Assembly (NCBI GenBank): GCA_965368115.1
Contig: CBDULQ010000062.1
Location: 1 to 16,325, forward strand
Reading direction: 5' to 3'
Length of the DNA: 16,325 nucleotides
Origin: CBDULQ01 sp965368115
Lineage (GTDB): Bacteria; Pseudomonadota; Gammaproteobacteria; SZUA-229
In this document: positions 1 through 6,341 of the stretch, piece after piece
Position numbering within the stretch: the first letter of the stretch is position 1
How the letters are laid out: each line of letters starts with the position of its first letter
Made by a program: the position numbers and the translations under genes
The notes under the pieces: model-generated
Database searches by the model: none
What the model was told of the DNA's origin: nothing
The model's input: only the letters and a program-made list of their open reading frames with translations

Positions 1-506
1 TCCAGATCCACTTCGATACAACCGACGGTGATATCGGCCTGTTTCTCGACGTGATAGGCGAGCATGGCGCCATAATCCATCTTGTAGATATGGTCGCCGG
101 CCAGAATCAGCACATAGCTCGGATTGTGCATGCGGATAATATCCAGATTCTGAAATATGGAATCGGCGGTGCCTGCGTACCAGGAGGTCTCGATACGCTG
201 CTGGGCCGGCAACAGTTCGACGAATTCACCGAACTCGCCGCGCAGATGCCCCCAACCCTGCTGAATATGCAGGATCAGCGAATGTGCCTTGTACTGGGTC
301 AATACGCCGATGCGGCGGATCCCCGAGTTAATACAGTTGGAAAGAGGAAAATCGATAATGCGGAACTTGCCGCCGAAGGGGACCGAGGGCTTGGCACGCC
401 ACATGGTGAGGTGCTTGAGTCGGGAACCACGGCCGCCAGCCATGATCAACGCAAGGGTGTCGCGGGTCAGTCGACTAATATAACGCGGGGTACGTTGTAT
501 TTTCAT
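1..506 (-). CDS. glgC: Glucose-1-phosphate adenylyltransferase (ADP-glucose pyrophosphorylase), N-terminal part
   Basis: This enzyme makes ADP-glucose from ATP and glucose-1-phosphate, the committed step of bacterial glycogen synthesis. Only the first 168 codons lie in the window; the family is usually about 420 residues, so the gene continues past position 1. The visible part has the nucleotide-binding AGGRGSRL (residues 23-30), RAKPSVPFGGKFR (37-49), the DFPLSNC and SGIRRIGVLTQY stretches, WYAGTADS, and LAGDHIYKMDY, which carries the catalytic aspartate. ATG at 504-506 is preceded by AGGA (complement of 516-519) at good spacing. W36 sits where the E. coli enzyme has the activator-binding Lys39; many proteobacterial GlgCs differ there, so allosteric control may differ (inference). 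It is divergent from glgB. Confidence 0.97.
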   Translation of the reverse strand, partial: MKIQRTPRYISRLTRDTLALIMAGGRGSRLKHLTMWRAKPSVPFGGKFRIIDFPLSNCINSGIRRIGVLTQYKAHSLILHIQQGWGHLRGEFGEFVELLPAQQRIETSWYAGTADSIFQNLDIIRMHNPSYVLILAGDHIYKMDYGAMLAYHVEKQADITVGCIEVDL

Positions 507-746
507 TTAGAACTATCCTGGATAAACGCTTTCAATGACGCACCCTAGATTAAACCAGTTTGTTTACAGTCAATAATGCTGCAAATCACTTTCAGTGAAT
601 AACTGAGCAATTTTTGAGCCATAGCAACTTAAACGGGGCAGACGCATACAAACAGGGTGCTGTAAAATAAAAATGCTTTAGTATTGTGCAATCTATTATA
701 GGTGATCCGGCTTCCGGCACCAGTGGGGTGCAGGCTGATTTTCAAT

Positions 747-775
747 CTGACGCCCGACGCGTAATTGTTTAGAAT
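747..775 (+). promoter_or_regulatory. Candidate sigma70 promoter for glgB-glgA
   Basis: CTGACG (747-752, four of six matches to TTGACA) is separated by 17 bp from TAGAAT (770-775, five of six matches to TATAAT). Transcription would begin near 782 and give a leader of about 140 nt before glgB. This is read from sequence only; other weaker boxes exist in the spacer. Confidence 0.4.
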
Positions 776-776
776 G

Positions 777-809
777 GGTGTTCAGCAACATGCTCTAAAA
801 CAGAACACC
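777..809. repeat. Inverted repeat at the predicted glgB transcription start
   Basis: GGTGTTC (777-783) is matched by GAACACC (803-809) across 19 bases. It begins two bases after the predicted -10 box, so it could be an operator or a 5' leader hairpin. A 7-bp repeat can occur by chance and no regulator family is recognised. Confidence 0.3.
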
Positions 810-923
810 GGATGCACCAGTAACAGACCCGCGACCGACCGTGACCGACGGCAGACGAGTACAGCGTATTCTGTGCATAAAACTTGCTGCACTAAGCAAT
901 ACTTTTAATAAAAGACCACCAAT

Positions 924-3113
924 ATGCCTCAATCAGCGAAGACTCCAACCCGGTTGACCCAGGACCATCAACGCATCATCGATGCGCGGCATCACGATCC
1001 GTTCAGCGTTCTGGGCTGTCATCGCCAGGGCGATCGTGCCGAACTGTGCGTTTACGCCCCCGGCACTCAAAGTATTCGGCTGAAGTCAGCAGACGTCGAA
1101 TTGCAGCGCATCCCCGAATCGGACTTTTTCGTCTGGTCCGGCCCCGGCAAGCAGATCCCGGAACACTACGAACTGCAGCGCACCCTGCACAACGGCTATG
1201 AATACAGCCAGTACGACCCTTACTGCTTTGGCGCGCAGCTCTCCGAGTACGATCTGCACCTGTTCGGCGAAGGCCGACACTGGCATATTTACCGCATACT
1301 CGGTTCCCATTTACATACGGTAGACGGTGTCGACGGGGTTTTGTTCTCCACCTGGGCACCGAATGCGGAACGGGTAAGCATCATCGGCGATTTCAACGAC
1401 TGGGACGGTCGCCGCAATCCCATGCGTAACCGGGGTGGCAGCGGCGTCTGGGAGTTGTTCATTCCGGGCCTGCAAATCGGCACCCTGTATAAATTCGAAA
1501 TCAGAAACCGCAACAACAGTGCGGTGGTCAGCAAAACCGACCCCTATGCACAACAATACGAGCTACGCCCGAAAACCGCGTCCGTGGTGCGTCACGAACA
1601 GGGCTACCCCTGGAACGACGAAGACTGGTTGCAACAACGCCGTGAAAAAGACTGGTTGCACAGCGCCGCTTCCATCTACGAAGTGCATCTGGGCTCCTGG
1701 CAGCGGGACGACAATGGTGCGTTTCTGTCCTATCGCGAACTGGCTCACCGTCTGGTGGAGTATGTCAAAGAGACCGGCTTCACCCATATCGAGCTGCTGC
1801 CCATCACCGAACATCCGCTGGATGCATCCTGGGGTTACCAGACCACCGGTTACTTCGCCTCCACCAGCCGCTTCGGCGAAGCGGACGACTTCCGTTATTT
1901 TGTCGATTACTGCCACCAGAACAACATCGGTGTATTGCTCGACTGGGTACCCGCCCACTTTCCCAAAGACTCGCATGGCCTCGCCTTCTATGACGGCAGC
2001 GCCCTGTACGAACACGAGGACCCGCGCAAGGGTGAACACCGCGACTGGGGCACGCTCATTTATAACTACGGCCGCAACGAGGTAAAAAACTTCCTGCTGT
2101 CCAGCGCCCTGTTCTGGCTGGAGGAATATCACATCGACGGTTTGCGCGTCGACGCGGTCGCCTCCATGCTGTACCTGGATTATTCCCGCGAGCAGCACGA
2201 CTGGGTACCCAACATCCACGGCGGTAACGAAAACCTGGAAGCCATCGAATTCCTGCGTGAACTGAACCGGGTTACCCATCAGCAACACCCCGGCACCGTG
2301 GTGGTGGCGGAGGAATCCACCGCCTGGCCCCAGGTGACGCGGCCCGTGGATATCGGCGGTCTCGGCTTTTCCATGAAGTGGAACATGGGCTGGATGCACG
2401 ATACCCTGGACTACATGTCGAAGGACCCGGTTCATCGCCATTTCCATCACGACCAGCTCACCTTCGGCCTGCTGTACCTGTTCACCGAAAACTTCGTACT
2501 GCCCTTCTCCCATGACGAGGTGGTCCACGGCAAGTCGTCCATGCTCTACAAGATGCCCGGTGACGAATGGCAACGTTTCGCCAACCTGCGCCTGCTGTAC
2601 ACCTATATGTTTACCTATCCGGGCAAGAAACTGCTGTTCATGGGTTGTGAATTCGGCCAGGGCATCGAATGGAATCACGACCAGAGCCTGGACTGGTATC
2701 TGCTGCAGTACGATTACCATCGCGGCGTCAAACAACTGGTCGGAGACCTGAACCGTCTCTACACCGGCAGCTCCGCGCTGCATCATTTCGATTTTGATTA
2801 TCAGGGTTTCGAATGGATCGACTGCCATGATACGGATCAGTCGGTACTGTCTTACCTGCGCAAGAACGACCAGGGCGAGATGATGGTGGTCATCCTCAAC
2901 TTTACTCCGGTACCGCGCGAGAATTACCGCATCGGCGTCCCCGGCGCCGGCGAGTATTGCGAAGTACTGAACTCGGATTCGGAGTTTTACGCCGGCAGCA
3001 ATCTGGGCAATGGCGGCCCGTTGCAGGCGGAAAATATTGAATGGATGAACCGATCCCACTCCATCGTGGTAAGCTTGCCGCCTTTAGCTGGTATCGTATT
3101 GAAAAAAACCTGA
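924..3113 (+). CDS. glgB: 1,4-alpha-glucan branching enzyme (GH13)
   Basis: The enzyme cuts alpha-1,4-glucan chains and rejoins them as alpha-1,6 branches during glycogen synthesis. The 729-residue length matches E. coli GlgB (728). Two N-terminal beta-sandwich (CBM48-type) regions lie at roughly 20-110 and 130-225, followed by the GH13 barrel and a C-terminal beta domain. Catalytic residues are present: nucleophile D410 in DGLRVDAVASM, acid/base E463 in VVVAEEST, and stabilising D531 in LPFSHDEVVHGK; DWVPAHF is the first conserved GH13 region. The start ATG follows a weak RBS (AAAAGACC). The TGA stop overlaps the glgA start by one base (TGATG at 3111-3115), so the two genes should be co-translated. 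Confidence 0.98.
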   Translation: MPQSAKTPTRLTQDHQRIIDARHHDPFSVLGCHRQGDRAELCVYAPGTQSIRLKSADVELQRIPESDFFVWSGPGKQIPEHYELQRTLHNGYEYSQYDPYCFGAQLSEYDLHLFGEGRHWHIYRILGSHLHTVDGVDGVLFSTWAPNAERVSIIGDFNDWDGRRNPMRNRGGSGVWELFIPGLQIGTLYKFEIRNRNNSAVVSKTDPYAQQYELRPKTASVVRHEQGYPWNDEDWLQQRREKDWLHSAASIYEVHLGSWQRDDNGAFLSYRELAHRLVEYVKETGFTHIELLPITEHPLDASWGYQTTGYFASTSRFGEADDFRYFVDYCHQNNIGVLLDWVPAHFPKDSHGLAFYDGSALYEHEDPRKGEHRDWGTLIYNYGRNEVKNFLLSSALFWLEEYHIDGLRVDAVASMLYLDYSREQHDWVPNIHGGNENLEAIEFLRELNRVTHQQHPGTVVVAEESTAWPQVTRPVDIGGLGFSMKWNMGWMHDTLDYMSKDPVHRHFHHDQLTFGLLYLFTENFVLPFSHDEVVHGKSSMLYKMPGDEWQRFANLRLLYTYMFTYPGKKLLFMGCEFGQGIEWNHDQSLDWYLLQYDYHRGVKQLVGDLNRLYTGSSALHHFDFDYQGFEWIDCHDTDQSVLSYLRKNDQGEMMVVILNFTPVPRENYRIGVPGAGEYCEVLNSDSEFYAGSNLGNGGPLQAENIEWMNRSHSIVVSLPPLAGIVLKKT

Positions 3114-4573
3114 TGAACATCCTTTTCGTGAGCAGCGAAGCCTTCCCGCTGATGAAAACCGGAGGCCTTGGTGATGTATCCGGCAGTCTGCCGAGAGCGC
3201 TGAACAAACTGGACCAGGACGTGCGCCTGCTGTTGCCTGCCTACCGCAGTGTGCTCGACCAGGTGGGCAAGTGCAAAACCCTGTCCACGCATTTTCATTA
3301 CGGCCAGGAGATCCGTCTGCTGGAAACCCGCCTGCCCGGCACCCGGGTCAAGGTGTGGCTGGTGGACTGTCCGGCCGCTTTCGATCGCCCCGGCAATCCG
3401 TATGTGGATGCCAACGGCCACAGCTGGTACGACAACGCCTTCCGTTTCGCGGCTTTCTGCCAGACTGCGGTGGACATCGCCCTGGACCGGGTCAATCTGC
3501 AATGGGTACCGGATGTGGTGCATTGCAACGACTGGCAGTCCGGCCTGGTACCCGCCCTGCTCAGCGAATTCGACGACCGCCCGGCCACCGTGTTCACCAT
3601 TCACAACATGGCCTACCAGGGTGTGTTCCCGGCCCATGAATTTTTCCACCTGGGCCTGCCACATGGCATCTGGGGCCTCGACGGCGTGGAATTCTACGAT
3701 CAGTTTTCCTTCATCAAGGGTGGCCTGGTGTATGCCGATCGCATCAATACCGTGAGCCCCACCTACGCACAGGAAATTCAGACACCGGAATTCGGTTACG
3801 GCCTGGACGGTCTGTTACGTCATCGCCAGTCGCACTTGTCCGGTATTACCAACGGCATCGACGATAACGTGTGGAATCCGGGTACCGACGATCTGATCCC
3901 GGTCAAATACAACCGCCGCAACCTGGATAAAAAACAGCTCAATAAAACCGCCTTGCAGGAACAGCTCGGACTCCCGGTGGATGCTGACGTGCCGATGATC
4001 GGCATGGTGAGTCGACTGGTGGAACAGAAAGGACTGGACCTGGTACTCGGTGCGCTAATCGAATTCAGCCACTGGCCGATTCAGCTGGCGGTGCTGGGTA
4101 GCGGCGAAACCTATTATGAACATGCATTGATGGACTGGAGCGAGCGTTATCCGGACAAGATTCATGTGGTGCTGGGTTATGACGAACAACTGTCACATCG
4201 CATCGAAGCTTCGGCCGATCTGTATCTGATGCCGTCCGCCTTCGAACCCTGCGGCCTCAATCAGCTCTACAGTTTGCGCTACGGCACACTGCCGGTGGTT
4301 CGCAACGTGGGCGGCCTGGCGGATACCGTGGTGGATGCTTCACCAGAAACACTCGCCGATAAAAGCGCTAACGGTTTCATTATCGAACAGCACACCACCG
4401 GAGCTCTGCTCGATAGTCTGCGACGGGCGCTGGATCTGTATCAGGACAAAACCTTATGGAACCAGCTGCAGCTCACCGCGATGCAACGCGATTCGTCCTG
4501 GCAACAAAGCGGCCAGGAATACCTGGACCTGTATCAGCAGGCGCTGAACGACCTGAATCTACATAAACAGTAA
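3113..4573 (+). CDS. glgA: Glycogen synthase (ADP-glucose dependent, GT5)
   Basis: This transferase adds glucose from ADP-glucose to the non-reducing ends of alpha-1,4-glucan. The chosen start gives 486 residues (E. coli 477) beginning MNILFVSSEAFPLMKTGGLGDV, with the ADP-glucose-binding K15 exactly where the family has it. An upstream in-frame extension to 3041 lies wholly inside glgB and is rejected. The C-terminal GT-B half has the conserved PSAFEPCGLNQL motif with E378 (E. coli E377), then RYGTLPVVRNVGGLADTV. The ATG overlaps the glgB stop by one base and has only a weak RBS of its own, which points to translational coupling. A strong hairpin begins at the stop codon. Confidence 0.98.
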   Translation: MNILFVSSEAFPLMKTGGLGDVSGSLPRALNKLDQDVRLLLPAYRSVLDQVGKCKTLSTHFHYGQEIRLLETRLPGTRVKVWLVDCPAAFDRPGNPYVDANGHSWYDNAFRFAAFCQTAVDIALDRVNLQWVPDVVHCNDWQSGLVPALLSEFDDRPATVFTIHNMAYQGVFPAHEFFHLGLPHGIWGLDGVEFYDQFSFIKGGLVYADRINTVSPTYAQEIQTPEFGYGLDGLLRHRQSHLSGITNGIDDNVWNPGTDDLIPVKYNRRNLDKKQLNKTALQEQLGLPVDADVPMIGMVSRLVEQKGLDLVLGALIEFSHWPIQLAVLGSGETYYEHALMDWSERYPDKIHVVLGYDEQLSHRIEASADLYLMPSAFEPCGLNQLYSLRYGTLPVVRNVGGLADTVVDASPETLADKSANGFIIEQHTTGALLDSLRRALDLYQDKTLWNQLQLTAMQRDSSWQQSGQEYLDLYQQALNDLNLHKQ

Positions 4574-4604
4574 ACAGCCTGAGACTTCAGGCTGTTTGTG
4601 TTTT
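4572..4604. terminator. Bidirectional terminator between glgA and the small SAP-like gene
   Basis: A perfect 11-bp stem, AAACAGCCTGA (4572-4582) with TCAGGCTGTTT (4587-4597), has a 4-base loop GACT and is followed on the plus strand by a T-rich tail (GTGTTTTC). It starts within the glgA stop codon, and on the other strand its arm contains the stop codon of the convergent small gene, so it can serve both. Confidence 0.85.
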
Positions 4605-4793
4605 CTTCGCCAGGGTCAGGCAATCATCTCGCCACAGGCAGTTCACCTGATCGCACTCACCGGCCTCGGCTGAGGCAAAACAGTCGAAATTACCTTCGGT
4701 ACGCTGTATCTCCTTGATCAGATTAACTTTGGTCAATTTGGCAGGTTTGATACCGCGGACTTTGGCAATTTCACGAATTTCTTGCATTAACAT
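4587..4793 (-). CDS. Small SAP/Rho-N-like protein with a four-cysteine C-terminal motif
   Basis: This is a 68-residue protein of unknown role. The N-terminus (MLMQEIREIAKVRGIKPAKL, then TKVNLIKEIQRTEGN) resembles the short helix-extended-helix fold of SAP and Rho N-terminal domains, which bind nucleic acids. The C-terminus has four cysteines in the order FDCF...GECDQVNCLWRDDC, which could bind a metal. Proteins with this architecture are, as I recall, widespread in proteobacteria as 'SAP domain' or 'Rho N-terminal domain' proteins. I place the start at 4793 because GGTGA lies 5 bases before it; ATG at 4805 and 4787 are alternatives. It converges on glgA and shares its terminator. A nucleic-acid role is inference. 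Confidence 0.8.
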   Translation of the reverse strand: MLMQEIREIAKVRGIKPAKLTKVNLIKEIQRTEGNFDCFASAEAGECDQVNCLWRDDCLTLAKKTQTA

Positions 4794-5285
4794 ATCTGTC
4801 ACCATTGTTTCGATAGCAAAAGTATAAAAGCAACGCGATGACCGAACTATGACGGTCGAAAATCATCCAGCAAAAAACACACCAACACCCAAAATGAAGC
4901 AGATCGAGCGAATTCAATCGCTTAGAGATACATCCGCTGCACCGAACTCTGACCCGCCTGCACCTCTAATGTGCACTACACTTATAGAACATGAATTTTA
5001 TTTTTTAAAATACAGGAACCTCTGATTAACTCCGGGCTAGAAAGATTGAGAACCAGAATGTTCAAATTCAAGGCGCGGATCGCACGTAATAGCCCGCTAT
5101 TGCGAAGATTCGCAACGAAGAAGTTGGGCATTCTGGACTCAAGGTTTTCGTCCATGAGTTAATCAGAGGTTCCTATATTCTTAAAGTGAATTCAGATAAG
5201 CTGAAAATACACGAACTACTGGCGCTCAGACAAGCGTGTTAGTTTGACGTTCAGGCCGTTTCGGTGGATTTTCCCGGGTACCCTT
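4794..5285. other. AT-rich spacer containing the palindromic element
   Basis: This stretch lies between the small SAP-like gene and the unknown 326-residue gene. It holds the 161-bp palindromic element (5014-5174). Left of it I see a small inverted repeat (GACCG and CGGTC around 4840-4858) and a TATACT on the minus strand (complement of 4821-4826) that could be a -10 box for the small gene. No convincing gene is present; a 43-codon frame at 4894-5025 lacks an RBS and runs into the element. Confidence 0.5.
5014..5174. mobile_element. MITE-like palindromic element, 161 bp, perfect 19-bp terminal inverted repeats
   Basis: The ends are AGGAACCTCTGATTAACTC (5014-5032) and its exact reverse complement (5156-5174). 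Matched internal pieces keep the same symmetry: TTGAG (5046-5050) with CTCAA (5138-5142), and CCAGAATG (5053-5060) with CATTCTGG (5129-5136). The centre is a hairpin AATAGC-CC-GCTATT (5088-5101) overlapping a second, TTGCGAA-GA-TTCGCAA (5100-5115). There is no transposase; on the minus strand a 57-codon frame (4982-5155) crosses the element without an RBS. No clear target-site duplication is visible. The features fit a non-autonomous transposable element or a large palindromic repeat; I recall similar ends in other proteobacteria but cannot name a family. Confidence 0.75.
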
Positions 5286-6266
5286 ATGAGATTCTACGCG
5301 CAACGTTTACTCAATCCTTTTCGCGGTGTCATGAACATCGTCGAATTCGAAGCGGCCGAAGCGGTAACCACCGACGGAATCCACTGGGACATCTATGTGC
5401 GCGACGCGGAACTGGTCAGCGACATGCCCAACAGCAGCCAGATCCAGACCAGCGATATTCGTTACGGTAGCTGGTCCCGGGAGCAGGGTTTGAAACGCGG
5501 CGCCATCTACCCTTCGGACGACTTCATGTTTCTCGAACACCAGGGTGCCATCGTCTATGAGCACTTGCTGAAACTGCATGAAGACATCCCCTTCGCACTG
5601 CAGGATCACTATGAACTCTGGTTGCTGGATCAGGATGACTGCCCGCTGGCGCTCATCGACAGCGCCACCCGGGAGGATCACCTGGACCTGGACGGTCCGC
5701 TGGACTGGCGCGCCGGGCTGGAATGCCGCAACCAGTTTCGTAGTGATCTTTACGACCAGGAGCTGCTGCAACAGGAACTCAGTGCCGGCGGCTACCTGAC
5801 CCGATACATCAATAGTCGCACCGCGCGTAAACCTGCAGCGCAATGGTTTCTACGTGACGTGGATGGTGGCGGTGAAGGGCTGAGTGGCATCAACCTGCCC
5901 GGCACACTGGTTGGTCGCCGCCTGAATGAAGACTGTTTCCCGCCACTGCTGCTCAATGCAGACGATCATGACACCGAGCATGCTCGACTGATCGAACAGT
6001 TCTTCGACTGGCAGGCCCCCTGGATGCTGTTATTGCAACATCTTTCCGAGGCACAGCGTCGGCATTTCGAACAGCAGGCAAAAAAACGTGCACTCACCGT
6101 GGAACAACAGCATCTGCTCTACCCTCAAATCATTGACCCGACACCGATTAATGCCGCACGCGTCGAAGCTCGATTGCGCGGCAGTCATCCGAGCACCGGC
6201 AACGCGGAAGACGTGCTGCCCACCTATTACATCGAGCTGTGTCCGGACCCGACCCTGGAGAGCTGA
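5286..6266 (+). CDS. Conserved-looking protein of unknown function upstream of the pyruvate kinase-like gene
   Basis: I do not recognise a family for this 326-residue protein. It is soluble-looking, acidic and rich in aromatic residues, with no signal peptide, membrane segment or nucleotide-binding motif that I can see. The stretch after the start (FYAQRLLNPFRGV, AVTTDGIHWDIYV, IRYGSWSREQGLKRGAIYPS) has many Trp, Gly and Tyr residues of the kind usually conserved. I choose ATG at 5286; a TTG at 5244 would add 14 residues, and ATG at 5331 would remove 15. It ends 75 bp before the pyruvate kinase-like gene on the same strand, so the two are probably co-transcribed and may work together (inference). 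Codon use matches the neighbours. Confidence 0.8.
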   Translation: MRFYAQRLLNPFRGVMNIVEFEAAEAVTTDGIHWDIYVRDAELVSDMPNSSQIQTSDIRYGSWSREQGLKRGAIYPSDDFMFLEHQGAIVYEHLLKLHEDIPFALQDHYELWLLDQDDCPLALIDSATREDHLDLDGPLDWRAGLECRNQFRSDLYDQELLQQELSAGGYLTRYINSRTARKPAAQWFLRDVDGGGEGLSGINLPGTLVGRRLNEDCFPPLLLNADDHDTEHARLIEQFFDWQAPWMLLLQHLSEAQRRHFEQQAKKRALTVEQQHLLYPQIIDPTPINAARVEARLRGSHPSTGNAEDVLPTYYIELCPDPTLES

Positions 6267-6341
6267 AGGACGGCGTGCTAATTCTCGGTTCGACCCGGCG
6301 TTTGTCATAAAAACGTCATTGAATTGAAAAATAATGCGCGG

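Larger units (their letters stand above)
507..923. other. Divergent glgC/glgB intergenic region
   Basis: This 417-bp spacer lies between the start codons of glgC (leftward) and glgB (rightward), so it should hold the control region of both. I see no gene in it. It contains a fair sigma70-type promoter for glgB (747-775), an inverted repeat at the predicted start of transcription (777-809), and a short hairpin TCACT-TTC-AGTGA at 586-598. A TATAAT on the minus strand (complement of 695-700) has no convincing -35 partner, so I do not assign a glgC promoter. The glgB leader has only a weak Shine-Dalgarno sequence. Confidence 0.6.

Noticed and set aside
694..699. TATTAT as a -10 box for glgB
   Set aside because: No acceptable -35 sequence lies 16-18 bp upstream; the pair at 747-775 is better.
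1563..3059. Open frame of 498 codons on the minus strand opposite glgB
   Set aside because: It lies wholly antisense to a fully conserved glgB with intact motifs, has no recognisable domain, and its length follows from the GC-rich codon use of glgB.
3041..3112. Longer glgA start inside glgB
   Set aside because: The added residues are not part of the glycogen synthase family, and the ATG at 3113 places K15 exactly as in known enzymes.
4894..5025. 43-codon frame in the spacer before the palindromic element
   Set aside because: It has no RBS, low-complexity content, and its stop is supplied by the inserted element.
4982..5155. 57-codon minus-strand frame through the palindromic element
   Set aside because: It lacks an RBS and simply reads across the inverted repeats into flanking AT-rich DNA; a coding role is not supported.
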